This document shows positions 11,320 through 24,500 of a stretch of DNA of 64,000 nucleotides, one piece after another (within the stretch, counting starts at the first letter, position 1; each line of letters starts with the position of its first letter). The translations under genes and the position numbers were made by a program. A model generated the notes under the pieces. That model did no database searches and had not been told where the DNA came from. It saw only the letters and a program-made list of their open reading frames with translations. The DNA is from Branchiostoma floridae. Its lineage: Eukaryota; Chordata; Leptocardii; Amphioxiformes; Branchiostomatidae. Location: assembly GCF_000003815.2 (NCBI RefSeq), contig NC_049983.1, forward strand, positions 10,669,482 to 10,733,481, read 5' to 3'.

Positions 11320-12215
11320 ATGCAGATAAGGTGCCAAGTAGAGCAACACACATTTCTTTTAATTGGCACTTGCCTTCTTGTATCTCCAATTTGAAGTTCC
11401 TACCATTAACAAGAAAGCAATATAGAGTTTCTGCATTAACTTGATAGGTAACCATAAACATTACCCACATTCCATTCTTTCCTAAAACTTATTACATGTC
11501 TAAAGACAATCCCCATTATTGACCAAAACAGAAATATGAAGCTTTTGTATTAAGTATGCAAATGAGGTCAACATTAGCATAACAAACATTCTGTTGTATG
11601 CACCTTTCCTAAATGTACTGCCACCTCTGATATGACAAAGTAGTCCAAATCTGCATTTGATTATGCAAAGTAGGTCCTAATAAAACATAATTCATTTCAC
11701 CTTTCTCTATATCATGGTTATGAATTATCTAAAGGTATCATTAAGGAAAAACATTTACTTCAAAGGCAATATAATATCTGGATATCAATTATGCAAATAA
11801 GGTCTTTTTGTAGCACAATTAGTATATCATTGTAATATGTCATTGGCATGTTCCCCAATGATATTTTTAAGCAAAATTGCAAAAGTACCATCATTTCTAC
11901 ATATGATGTTTCATGTATGATACTAGTGTAGTGGGTATTATTGTGCAAATATGGACCTAATTAACATTATCTATATCAATTCATGTTTATGTATATGTCA
12001 GCTAACTACCGTGATGTGAGATTAAGTTCCTATGATTCAAAATGCAGAAAAAAAAAGATCTAGAAAATACAGCATGTCCTCATGCAAACTATTAAGTCAA
12101 TCCATTGTGTAGCTGTTAGACTGTGTAAGGACTTCCTATTGTCATAAAGAAGATATGGATTTTCCCACCAAATATAGGTTTTCCTATTTAAGTCTGCAAA
12201 TGTGGGTCCACTCAG
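11320..12215. repeat. Degenerate array of octamer-like TATGCAAAT motifs
   Basis: Variants of TATGCAAATNAGGTC recur near 11321, 11555, 11662, 11790, 11942 and 12193, several followed by CCTAATTAACATTA-like sequence. Spacing runs from about 107 to 250 bp. This looks like a very old tandem satellite with a monomer near 110-150 bp. Chance in AT-rich DNA cannot be fully excluded for the weakest copies. Confidence 0.4.
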
Positions 12216-13332
12216 ACTAATCAGTACTTTGCTGTGCTCATCTCTAATGAACCTACCTAATGAAAGTTACAGACACTGTGAGCTGCAAGAAGCACATCCT
12301 CAGCTGATCTTGGGTAGAACTCTTTCTAATGAAAAAACAACAAAAAACATGTTAGTATCCATTTGTGATACCGGTACCCAACATTGCCATTCTTTGACTA
12401 CCCATATCACACAGATATTGGACACTGACACTACCCCTTCACTACCCCTTTTTAAATTATGTTATATCATATCAAGACTTATACATTATAGGTTTATGAT
12501 ATTATTCATATGTTATATAAAGATATGTTATAGACTCATTTCAAAATTCATATCATATCATATCATATAAAGAGTTATCCTAAGATTTATATTACTTTAT
12601 ATGTTTATCAATGACCCTAGTACTCACAAGGTAGAGAACCTGGATCAAATGTATTAGCCTGTAATCACAAGATGGGCAGTAGTACACAGTCTAATGCCTG
12701 TCAACTCCTCAAATTCAAAAGCAGATGGCTTCTTAAAAGGGGCAAGTCTGGCCTGTCTGGATGAAACTTAGTAGGTTTATCTCCCCCACAAAACAAAGGT
12801 GTTGCTATTACAGTCTAATCATGTGCTTCTACATCTACAAACTTGTTTTCATCACTGAGAAAACTATCCCCTTCAGTAACTTAAGTTTTACATGAATTAA
12901 TATACTAGTTGTGTCTATAGCAGATTACGTATACCTTGAGTTGAAAGTTGAAGGGAAAGAGCCAAGAGGCCACTGAAGCTTTCCCATCATGAATTATCAT
13001 GAGATGAACTAAACTGTATTTGATAGCACTCACATTTCCTCCCCTCCTTAGTACCCTTAGTGGTTACAATATTGGACACATTTCCTCCCCCCCCAGACTA
13101 CTGTAAATGCACCTACCTAGTGTTTAACCTGTTCCACCCAGCCTGAAGGATTAAGAGGCCCACCATATAACAATCTTACCTTCTTTGTTTTACCAGTAAC
13201 CCAGTCCTACACCTAGTGTGCTGAACCCTCTTGATACAGCTGTACTCTCCCTGCCCTTCCCAATAAGCATGTAGGACAGTACTTCATACTATACATCTTC
13301 TACTTCTTGATACTATATCATCTCTACACTTA
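12216..13332. other. Gene-free AT-rich stretch
   Basis: No coding exon, RNA gene or clear repeat is seen. Open frames here are short and have no supporting splice signals or recognisable protein sequence. Confidence 0.5.
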
Positions 13333-13450
13333 AACCCCTCTACCTTCCCTATACTAGCCCCTCTACCTTCCCTACACTAACCCCTCTACCTTCCCTGCAC
13401 TAACCTCTACCTTCCCTGCACTACCTTCCATACACTAACCTCTCTACTTT
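13333..13450. repeat. Short tandem repeat, unit about 23 bp
   Basis: The unit CCCCTCTACCTTCCCTACACTAA is repeated about five times with small deletions, the later copies shortened. It is pyrimidine-rich on the plus strand. Confidence 0.8.
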
Positions 13451-14869
13451 TCCTGCACTATCCTAGATTATATAGGCCAGTATCTCAAATTTCTGTATGC
13501 CATGGAAAATTATCTAACACACCAAAAGCTTTCAAATTGATATAGGATGACATTTGTGTGTAAACTCAGAGTAAGTGCACATACATTATTTTCATCATGA
13601 TTGTATTCCTGGGTATACTTGCAATTAGCCTTCGGTCATGAATTTGCAATAATATTTTTTATTATGATAATAATTTCATGATGTAATACATAAAACAATG
13701 TAGATGTGGTATGGAGATGTGGTATGGAGATGTGATGGACATTGTTGTAGATTATGTACTTGTATTAAGATATCTGAATAGTATTCAGACTGGGTGTAAA
13801 TATTGCTACATCATGAACATGTTGCAGACCTGTCCACCATGAACCTACGTTGTTATGCATGTTTGTTTGTCATCAAACGCTAGCCTAACAACATCGCACA
13901 CGTGACAGTATTAGCGGGAAATTCTTGTGCGTATCACTATCAGGTTATGTTAACACATTGAAGGATAGATTTTTCTTAATTCTCCGCTGTTAATAACTTA
14001 ACTTTCTGTCAGCGTCCAATGGATTCTCACTGATAAAGCTCTGAATCAGGAAATTTGTCCCGTATAACTCCATTTACACCGTACCATGCACGTTAGAACC
14101 GCGGTGGTTGTTGAGTTTACAAGAAATACCGACGATAAAGCACATCAGTCACATGTAACACAGTGAAAAACTTCCATAGCACCTGCTCTACGTACGCCGG
14201 TGTTGGCGAAAAATCACTAAAAATGTGACCCTGGCAGACTTGAAATTACATATCTACCCAGATTTCAAACCAACATGATTTTCACATGGGATACAGACGA
14301 AGGTTAAACACGTCTTACACGCCATCGATGGAGGACGGGTCGGAGAGCGACAAGTATTTGCCCCCAATCTGAAAATCGCCGAAATTTCAACTCTTTACGG
14401 CGCTGCCATTTTGCTAATTTGACTGTGTTCCGAGTTTGATCATCAAACAAATTAAAATCGTTATAAAACCCCACAAAAATGGATTAAATGGAGAGCAGAT
14501 AGCAAACACATCCGATACTTACCGCCATTTTCGCCGAAAGGCCGTACATCGTGATGCAATCAGCTGTCAACTCGGATGATATTTCATCCCGCTGGTGGCG
14601 CGAAAAACTGCGCCCTTAGCAACGGCGTTACTATGCACGGCGGAAGGATACGTAAGAAAACAAATAGCGTTCGAAAGACATTCTATTTTAGACGTGGCTT
14701 GGCGGCTGGAGTGGGCCGAGTACGGCGCCATCGAAAGTTCGAATACCTGATTCGGACGTTGGAACATTGCTGTTGCAACACTTATTGTTCGAGGGCACCA
14801 AATTTGTTCAACTTCTGGCGCATTTCGCATCAAAACATGGGTTTTCTCAGGTGGGCATGACATAAGTAA

Positions 14870-14963
14870 AACACAACACGGCGTATTCCGCATCACCCTC
14901 GGTCTCAGCCCGACCCCGGGTCGGCTGATACCTTGGGCGATACGGAATACACCGTGTTGTGTT
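14870..14963. repeat. 94-bp near-perfect hairpin element
   Basis: The left arm begins AACACAACACGGCGTATTCC and the right arm ends with its complement, with one base changed. The pairing continues inward with mismatches to a palindromic centre GACCCCGGGTC. Such a full-length foldback is typical of short hairpin MITEs. A structured RNA is the alternative. Confidence 0.7.
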
Positions 14964-15036
14964 CTATATTTACTAGCCACACTATATATGCAATGCCAGC
15001 TGCATACCTAACCCACCACTCTTTTTCATTTCTCAG

Positions 15037-15263
15037 GAAACATCATTGCTTGTATACACCACAGCTGGTGCAGGGCACCAGAGGAAAGAAGTTCACAAGA
15101 CAACCCGAAAGAGAAGACTGCAGCAGACATCTATGTACATTAAGCAGCCGTTCAGTGGTGTGGTTTTTGAGAAAGTTTGTTTCCCCTACATCTGCTGCTC
15201 CTGTTGGCTTCTTCTCATGGGTTTACCAAGTCTTTTTATCCTTGTGTTTGGGTTACAAAAGTT
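15037..15263 (+). other. Candidate exon with hydrophobic segment, low confidence
   Basis: The stretch lies between a pyrimidine-rich acceptor ending TTTCTCAG and a GTAAGTG donor. One phase encodes a basic segment followed by a hydrophobic run (PYICCSCWLLLMGLPSLFIL) that could cross a membrane. All three frames are nearly open, no partner exon was firmly identified, and the sequence matches no family I know. It may be chance. Confidence 0.2.
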
Positions 15264-15786
15264 TGGTAAGTGTGTGGGAAAAAGCCGACAGGGGCAGCAA
15301 CGCTGGCAACCTCCCACATGACAGAAAACAGGTCCTACATCATCCTAGTTAGGCATTGCAAGATGGAGGACATGTTTTCTGTTGTGTTGGAGGTTGCCAT
15401 GGTTACTGACAACCAGACTATGGTTGCCAGGTAACGAAGTAGCTGCCCCTTTTTGTGTGCACCTACATCATGTATTGGTGTGAAGCTCAACACTCTGTCC
15501 ACATGTTCTACATTTCATCAACATACATAAATACATTGGCTTCACACTGGTAGGTACACTGAAAATATTGTTCTGATAGATGTAGTCATATCATAGTTTT
15601 CAATATCTTTAATATTACACACCCTATGTACTCCAACGTGAACAGCACAACCACTACTTTGTCAGGAGAGACTACATTGTAAATTTTCTCTTGAGGGTTT
15701 GTAATTTCATACCCATATTTGCCAGTTTGTGGAAAGAATAAAACTAAAATCCAAGGACATTAAACATTTTGTACCACTATGTAGTT

Positions 15787-15886
15787 NNNNNNNNNNNNNN
15801 NNNNNNNNNNNNNNNNNNNNNNNNNNNNNNNNNNNNNNNNNNNNNNNNNNNNNNNNNNNNNNNNNNNNNNNNNNNNNNNNNNNNNN
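15787..15886. other. Assembly gap (100 Ns)
   Basis: Exactly 100 Ns. Unlike the first gap, the flanks show no obvious duplication of each other. Confidence 0.99.
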
Positions 15887-16102
15887 TTCAGTTTGCCAAA
15901 TAATGTTATACTTCATGCATTAACATGTGCAAAGATATGTTTTTAATGATCAATGACCTCAGACCATGTTCTCTCTATTTGACAATCACGTTTAATAAAT
16001 GTGAGTGAAATATTGTACTTGAGTTTATACGTTATCTTTGACAATAATTGTCCTTTTGTGATGAGTGTAGACCACCCCAACTCATTATCACCTTCCTAAT
16101 AA

Positions 16103-16599
16103 GGCCACAGCAAGTAAATTTTATGGATGACGCATCAGCGCACGCGTTAATTTTTGCCTGATTTCAGAAAAAAAAACAAGAATTTTTTTCTTCTGCAGGG
16201 ATTGTCAACATGTTGTAGCCTAATAATTGTACTTGTACAAGTGACAATTGCAAGGTACCCAAGACTGTAGTTGTAGAAATGAAACTTATTGGATAGTTGT
16301 AAAAGTGACACCAATATGAAAGCTATGAGTGTGGTTACCAACTATGTCTACCACACCAGTGTCACTTTTACCACACCAGTACATGTATTAATTAAATACA
16401 GGAATGAATGCCTTGTTGGCTCTGATACCATGTTTTGTCCCTTTATTTCTTTTTACAACAGTCATCACAACTTTATGGTGCCTAATTTTGAAGATGTAGC
16501 CATCTTGTTTTTTTTCACCCATCTTGTTTTTTTTCGCCCTATCGCACTATTTTTGCAATCTGTGGAGGATGTCATCCATAAAATTTACTTGCTGTGGCC
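16103..16599. mobile_element. PIF/Harbinger-like MITE, copy 2
   Basis: A 497-bp element with near-perfect terminal inverted repeats of about 28 bp, starting GGCCACAGCAAGTAAATTTT and ending in the complement. It is bounded on both sides by TAA (16100-16102 and 16600-16602), the target duplication of the PIF/Harbinger superfamily. It has no coding capacity. It is homologous to 10485-10994. Confidence 0.85.
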
Positions 16600-16734
16600 T
16601 AAATGTATACAAGCAAGTACGCCGTCCCAGAGACGCCAAGAATAGCCGGGTTGACTGTTGCAGGCTTTTCTTTCTTACGGTCGCTATGGCTAGGTACATT
16701 AAGTGATTCCTGAATTCATTGATTGTCTAACCGA

Positions 16735-17125
16735 ACCTGTCCTTGGTGCTAAACACCATCCACACAGATGAACACACTTGTCCCTGACGCTGACCAACAT
16801 ACGCCCATAAGCGAGCATACTTGCCCTTGGTGCTGAAAACCATCCACACACTCAGATAAACAAACTTGTCCCTGGCGCTGACCACCATACACCCATAACC
16901 GAACATTCCCGTCCTTGGTGCTGAACACCATCCACACACTCAGATAAACAAACTTGTCCCTGGCGCTGACCACCATACACCCACAAGCGAGCATACCTCT
17001 CCTTGGTGCTGAACACCATCCACACAGATAAACATAGTTGTTACTGGCGCTGACCACCATACACCCATAAGCGAGCATACCCGTCCTTGGTGCTGAACAC
17101 CCACACAAGAAAGCAGACCTGCCCC
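16735..17125. repeat. 88-bp minisatellite, about 4.5 copies
   Basis: Successive units start at about 16778, 16866, 16954 and 17038, giving periods of 88, 88 and 84 bp. Each contains CTTGGTGCTGAACACCATCC and GCGCTGACCACCATACACCC. Since 88 is not a multiple of three, the long Cys-rich open frames on the minus strand are by-products of the repeat and not a gene. Confidence 0.9.
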
Positions 17126-18416
17126 TGCATAGTTCATACACGTGGGGCCTTTTACCCAACTAGCACAACATGTAAAATCTCTAGGCGCTTAAGCTAGCAG
17201 AAAGAGTTATGACTCTTCAGTGCACCTTAATACATAGTTCTGATGGGATGTATTCCATGAAACCAGCTTAGGCCAAAGTAAGCAAACATAATGGATCTGC
17301 ACACTTATCATCAAATTGGCCTTCATAAAACATGCTGGGCAAAAAAATAAGATGTCTACATTGTTGCAAATTTAGAGATCAAAAACCTCCCTGTAACAAG
17401 AGTTGAAGCGATAAGAAATGTTGTCACAACCAACAAGAACGTCATTCTTCACACAAATTAAGAATTATATTCTAGAGTTTTAAAACACTAGATACACTCA
17501 AGACTCAGTCTTATGTGTCTCAGCTAGGTCCACACATTGACAATACTTTCTCAATCGCCAATGGTGAGTGCACAGAAAGGAAAGAGAACACTTACACTTG
17601 AAATATCCAATCTTTACTGCTTCAAGTTCAACGTCCAAGGTGACAAAGTAACATCTATGGATATAACATCTGTATGGATATAACATCTGTATAAATAAAT
17701 CGATGTCAAAACTGCAGAAATGTTTATATGTAAATATATAAAAAGGAGAGGAGATAGGCGCCGCCAGGGGACTAAAAGCCTGTTGAGTCAGCATAACATG
17801 TTGTACTGCCCCTACGGCTACTTACGGCTGATTAAAAGGCTATGGGACGAACGAACGAACGAACGAACGATATGAAAATGTAAACTGCAACTGTTGTGAA
17901 ATATAGAATTATTGTGTGCTCGAATATACGTATATATATGAAATATTACACTGCAGGCTTTACAGTATACTTTAGACTTTATATTGCGTGTAAGTGATAT
18001 AAGGCTCGTTCCACAACAATGTTAAGTACATCTTTCTCGGCAGTATTTCGAAGGCAAGTCTGTCTTTGAAAGTAGGCAATAACATTAAAATATACCATCT
18101 TCGCCCTAATATATGTTTCCGCTTATATTTCCGGGTAGTTTCTCGCACATGATTCAAGAGCAAAATCAAGAGAAGTAATGAGGATGATCCTTACTACGTG
18201 TAAGCAAGGAATTCAAACTTGTCCTCATTTCGCAGTGATTGTGTAAACCTGATATTGATAGCATCTGAGGTAAGTAAATACATGTGCATATATATAGTAT
18301 TTTGCTAGTAATGAAATATAGATGCTAAGTAAAATAAGCTCTTTTAGTGTGCATTTGCACTACATCAGATAAATATATTAGCACCAACCAGGTGCATAAA
18401 GTTCTACATGTAGGCG
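17126..18416. other. Intergenic; possible retrotransposon tail
   Basis: No transmembrane or SEFIR exon for the neighbouring receptor-like gene could be found here on the minus strand. A (GAAC)n run at about 17846-17871 follows a short CTACGGCT/TTACGGCT segment and resembles the microsatellite tail of a non-LTR element. Nothing else is recognised. Confidence 0.5.
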
Positions 18417-18422
18417 TTTATT
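18417..18422 (-). terminator. Poly(A) signal AATAAA of the short receptor-like gene
   Basis: TTTATT on the plus strand reads AATAAA on the minus strand, 128 bp after the TAG stop at 18550. It supports the view that the transcript ends here and has no downstream transmembrane exon. Confidence 0.5.
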
Positions 18423-18549
18423 TCTTGCTCTAGTATGCACTCTCCTGGTACGGTCTATCACAGATCTAGAGTACCATGCACAAAATGTCAAATAGTAAAA
18501 TATATGAAGATCTGCAGAGCAGATGGACACTTCAGTCGCTGTACTTCTG

Positions 18550-21500
18550 CTATTCTTCAATTTCGTTACTACGCGAGAGCCTGCCCTCGCTGCGGTTATG
18601 TTTACGTCTGCGCCTCCTGTCCTGGCGGTTCTTCCTGCGGCGCGAGCTCGAGCGGCGTGGGACACGCAGCATCAGCAGATCACTCCGCTGGGCGTCGTCA
18701 TAGGGTGCCGATACCTGCACGTACAGTCAAGACTGTTAGAGTGCCAGGTTTGAGAAAAAAACTGCTCAGCTGGATGGACATGCAATAGTGCTATTCTTTG
18801 AGAAGCTTCAAAATGAAATTACGGTTATGAACATTTCATCTGTTTTTGGAGTGTCTGTGTGCATGTGGCGAAACGGCTAGTGCGTTGGAATCAGAATCGG
18901 TAGGTCCTGAGTTCGGTACTCACCATGCCCATGCCCATGCCCCCCATGACGGTGGAGTGACGCCCATCGAGCCTCACGGCCAATCTGTCTAAAGGTGCCT
19001 AAACCACCTACGCATTTGCCCACTTACCACTAAGACCCTTGATTTTCTTTTTAAATCTATTTTTGGAAGACAGTGTTCTTGGATTTTTCCCAATATCTAG
19101 GAATGAGGTGATTGTACCGCCTAAAAGTTTTAAACGATATATCCATGTAGAATCCATCTATCATGTAGATCAATTCGGACATAACAGAAAAACTAGTACG
19201 AAAACTTTGTATTCATACAAAAGTATAACACCATACCTGAAAGAACTGTATCCCTCCCGGCATATCCTTCAGCACGGCCGTCACGTTGGTCCAGTTCTCT
19301 GCCTCCGGCTGTTACCAAAAAAATGAACCCAACAGTAAGAATGTGTACTCTCAAATGTTGAATCAAATACTCATTTGTGTAGCACGAACAAGAAGGGATT
19401 TCGTGTATTTTATTCTACAGACGAAGCTATAAAATATGTCAATGATATTTGTTATCAGACTGCAGAACACTTCTCCACAAGTTCCGAAGAGAACTCCCAT
19501 TCCGTCTACTCATCCCGAATAGCACAAACATAAGGAGAGAGATACTACGATGAGGAATTAGAGGGGCAGGGTAAGGCTTGGAATAATTAGGGAATGAGGG
19601 GAGGTTCACTAAAGCTGCTGTTCTGTGACAGGAGATGAAATTTACCCGAGGAACTGTCTGGCGCTCCAGACTTGACGGGTCCTTCCCGTGGTACAGGTAA
19701 AACCCGCTGTAGTCGTACTTCTGGTGAGGCTCCGGCCGGGGGAACGTCAGGCGTACGCGCGTCTCTTGCTTCTTGCGGCCGCCTTTGCTCTTCTTACCGC
19801 GTGGCCTGCTGGCTCGGCCCCTAGAGCGTCCTCCAGAGTGACCCTTGGAGTGGCCACCGCCGGAACGGTCACGACCCGCTCTCACGTTCACAGACTTGAC
19901 TTTGACATTTATATCCTGTTTCCTCGGCACCCAGTCTAGAGATAGAACAAACAAAAAAACGGTAGGGGTAAAAGTTACATTCTTGTTGCAGTGATTTTGT
20001 TACTTTCACAAGTTTCCCCCTTTCAAACCCCCTTACTAACAGTAAGATGATGCTTAGTGACATTACTATTAGACTTTTTTTCTCCAACTGTAAAAGCGAA
20101 AATTTTCGATATTTTTTTGGCCTTCGTGGTTGTTTGTGTTGAAGTGTACAGATACTTGATTCGAGCAATGAGATTGAAATTGCTTGACGTTCTTCATGAA
20201 TTCATTAATTCTATGTAGCATATCGAAACTAACCTGTTACTTCGATTATCATTTCCTTCACAGGAAATGCGTCTGGAAAAGGGGAGGATACCTGCAAGAC
20301 AAAACCAAGAAATTATGTCATGTGTCATCATCGTTGAAAAAGGAATATCGATTAGATACAAACGCAGGAATCAAGTGCAAGAAACATTCAAAGACATATG
20401 TACATGGTTACTATGATGGTTAAGAATCACATGTATGCGCCTACCTTCACAGCATATATGTCTGGCTTTAGGTTCGCGAACACAACGGAGACATTTTTCT
20501 CCAAGATGACCTATAAGATGTTCACAAAATAATGTTCATTGACATTTTCGTACATTTAAAATAAGAGAGATTTGAGAAATAGCGATATCATCAGCAGATA
20601 ACAAGATCGTTTTGCTACAAACTCTCTTAACGTTATATATCTCGATCTATTAAACAAATTATATCATTCCAAACAAATACGCATGTAACATTTGTCGACG
20701 ATGAAAGGCAGTAAGCCCAGACCTTTTATGATGAGAAACAACCATTTGTAAGTTTGTTGCTTACATTCCGTGTCCATGTGCACTCAGGATAGGACTTCCT
20801 GGTGAGAATGACGGTGCAGGCAGACAGGTTGTACTCCGGTGGTGGGCCTTCAAACTCAACCGTCACGTTACGACAGGATTGTTGGACATTAATGTCACCA
20901 GGTATCCAGTCTGGGGAAAAATGAAAGGTTGTACTATGAAGTTCATCATTTGTGATATTGTTTGGCCAGAAGACGTTGTACATTTTCCCGAGACAGTTAG
21001 TTGTGGTGGAATGCATGAATCTTCCTCATGATAGTGCAATGTGCAATGGAAGAAGTTTAATACTGTTAACATCACGTATGTAACGGTACATATCTTACCT
21101 GTGACAGTAAACTGCAACGGGTAACTCCTGAATGGATCTCTAGCATCCACGCTGTACTGTAGGAATAAAACCAGGGATACATAAATATCACATTTCCTCA
21201 ACAACATAAACTCAAGTTTTCCGGTTAGCTAAAGAAATCACATCTCACTTTCCACAAACTCACATCTTACTTTATTAGTAAGTGGGCAAGTGGTTAGAAG
21301 TAGAATTGATAGATCAATATCCAAAAATGTCCATTTTACAGCGGTTTCTTCAATACATATCTGCATCTGGTCACAACTAGTTTGAAATATTGACAAAGTA
21401 TGCCTCCCAGATCACATGACAAAAATTCCGTCTCATCTACGTAAATCTCACCTGTAAGGTGTACTGTCCAGGTGCGATGTTATTGAAGGTGTGTTGGAAG

Positions 21501-24500
21501 TACTTCTTATTGCTGTCTTTAAGGGACTAGGAAAAAGGGAGTAGAGCAAATGTTTCAAGATTGCCTCGGGAATACACTTGTTGTATTGCATACAAAAGTA
21601 GTACTTCATGGAGTGTTGGCCAAATAAAGCACGTCTAGCTCACAATTTTATCGTCAAGACTTAAATACGTTTTTTTAAACTCTTAATACAATCAGTATTT
21701 GCAAAATCATGCCCGTTGGCTAATTGCATGAACATTCTCAAGAGAAAAGTAAATGGGTACTTAACACTAATGTAATATTTAATCAACTGTTATGTGCATC
21801 TAATATGTCTAATATTGGTTTAGGCAGTGGTTAATGAACTATCTCACTGCAAAATTGATGGGTTTTGTGATTTAAGTAAAAACGTAGTCTTTTGGTGATA
21901 TCCAGGATTACAAAAGCTCGATGACATTGACGTGACTGTTTGGAATAATCTGTTTTAGCAATTAAGTGTCAATGGTATCTATTTCATATGAAGTGTGGTT
22001 GGTAATCTTACCAGGTTTTTCCGCGTCATGCTGATGATTTTCGGGTATGGCCTGCTCCCACTCGGTTGTCCCAGGTACAGGTTGTACGTGCGGATGTTGA
22101 ACTGTCGGGCAGTCCTGGCCCTGACAGTGACGGTCCTGCCGACGGACCGTACTGTTGGCTGGGGCGGGTTCCATCGGGACGGACTGGGCCTCGTCTTACA
22201 CCCCGGGATGTTCTCACAAGCTGGAACATTGCAAGGAAGTTGCCAACTTCACAGAGCAGCCAAAGATATGTCAACGATAGTCGACATCAACACTGTATTT
22301 CAATAATGAAAAGGAATGTACATGTTTTCTGGTTCTAGCGGAACACGGAATGGACTTTCAGGTCACAAGTACGAGCTCTGCATACAAAACGCTTGTGTAT
22401 GAACAGTGAGAACAACTTCGAAGATAAAAAGAAGGCTTCTGAAATTTGTTTAAGCATGGATATACATATACATGTTGTTTGTCTGAGAACAAGGGAAAGT
22501 TTGAGTCCTACATAATTTTATCTGCTGAATTATCTCTTTGTCACATGTAATGGCAACCAACTGCAGTGCACAGTGTACCAGCCAATCTTGCCTTGAAGAA
22601 GAGGACAGACGGCCATCGAAACGTCGGCTTTTGAAAACCATGTGACTTACGTCTTTGTCACATCAGTTAATAATGACACCTAACTGCAGTACAAAGTGAA
22701 CCAGCCATTTATGCCCTGAAGAAGATAACAATGTTTGTGAATAAAGAACTTTGATGTGCTGACTTACATCTTGTCCTGTACCTCTGGATGAGCACACTGT
22801 CCTCATCCCCATCATCAGGCCTGCGTGCCGGGAGGGACCGGACCGTGATGCCGTACCTGGTATCCGGGCGGAGACCCCGTACCACGTGATTGAACCTCTT
22901 CTGTGGGACAAGTCCATACGTCAACTGTAAGGCTTATATCAGTACCACATACAGGCAGCACAAATTACAAAGCTGCATCAAGAGATCATTTTCTAAGTTG
23001 AACTTGAAAACCAAAGGAACAACAAACTGTAGGCTGAAAATCACAGGTATATCTGAAATGTAGTGTTGCTATTCTCTAATATTAGGACGTTACCAGTACC
23101 AGTGTCAATGATTCTATGTTAACCTTAGTGCGGGTGCTATCCTGGTCCATAATTTCCCTTCTTTCCAACATTTGGTATATGGGGGAAGGGCAATACGAGA
23201 GCTCCAGTAAAATACCTAGGATGGCAACAGGCTTACTTTTACAATCCATGACCAAGTTTATTGATTTGATTTATGGTCAAATTTGATTACAACGCATGAG
23301 GCACATGACAGCAATGTGATACCCAAACACGAGTCCGGATGGGTGGATCATATTTGCAGAAGGCGCCGGTGTGCTGACTCACGGTAGAACAGCTACTTAC
23401 ATGTACTCATTAAGACAACAACAAATGTTTGTGTTTCCTACGTGCACAGTTAAGCGCAATACGAATTAGAGGAAGTTCGAAGCAGAACTTAAGGAACTCA
23501 GTAAAAGCCAATACACACAATGATACGCCCTAAGGAGATTCCTGTTTTCTGTTTTTCTTTGTTGAATCTATTCACGGACTTGTTGCTATGTGTTTTGCTC
23601 CTGTTATGGATCTTTTATGTCAAAGGCTACAGTGGTTATAAGCCTCTTTGGTTGATGGGTGTTTTTGTTTGTTCAACTAACGACAACGTTTTACTACAGC
23701 AGGTGAATCATTGTGCCTGTCACAGATAAGCTGTTATTGTGCTTCAGGTAGAATTGACAAACATAACATTGCAAACATTCTTGACCCTTTGATATTTAGT
23801 CTTTCTTGTCACACAAATCGTAATGTGTGATTCTCTGTTGATAAAGATCGGGCGTCAAAGCAACGCATGGACCCCATTACATTGTACAGACCACTACATG
23901 CAAATGTTTATCACTGCACAACACGTCAGAACAAGACAGTTTTACACGACAGGAGTCTAATCTGTTGGTTTCGCCTATACTTCTACCGCTTAAAACTGAG
24001 TTTATTAACGGGTGCCTAAGATTTTTTTTAGCGGATGAAAGCGTCTTCTGCCCCGTCAAAACTCCAGTCAATCCAAGGTAGACTGGATTTTCAGGTTAAT
24101 TATGAATAGTCGTTATATAAATGTATTGTTTAGACATATATATGATTATATTTGACGAACAATTTTTGTGGGTTCATCATTTGTCCGATATATCTGTCCA
24201 TTCATTTGTATGTAGCCGGATCACACAGAAACAAAGGTTATGTCAAAGCAGGTGTAAAATTTATGATTATACATACCAAAAGGTATGCCACAAGTAATTT
24301 GAAAATTAAAAGAAAAACCCCTCACCTGATTATCTTCATGTGCCAAAGTAACATTAAAGCCCAGGATGATCTGATGACAGATGGATGAAGATGCCGGACT
24401 CATCTCGGCCACGAGTACTGTGAACCCTTTCAGACATCTGATGGCTAAAGAGGACAGTGGCACAAGATAACAAAAAACCATGTCACTGGATAAATTCTAT

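Noticed and set aside
14567-14980. Overlapping open frames on both strands at 14.6-15.0 kb
   Set aside because: They run through a hairpin repeat and a CpG-rich block where stops are rare. No frame shows family features.
15707-15923. Open frames on both strands across 15.8 kb
   Set aside because: They span the 100-N gap, so their continuity is an artefact.
16749-17159. Long Cys-rich open frames on the minus strand
   Set aside because: They are translations of an 88-bp minisatellite. The period is not a multiple of three and there is no start context or splice support.
17126-18549. Search for a hidden transmembrane or SEFIR exon for the short receptor-like gene
   Set aside because: No hydrophobic helix exon in the right phase and no SEFIR motif was seen on the minus strand, and a poly(A) signal precedes this region.
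18864-18930. Possible tRNA gene
   Set aside because: Boxes A and B are present but the acceptor and anticodon stems do not pair well, and the sequence continues into a SINE body.
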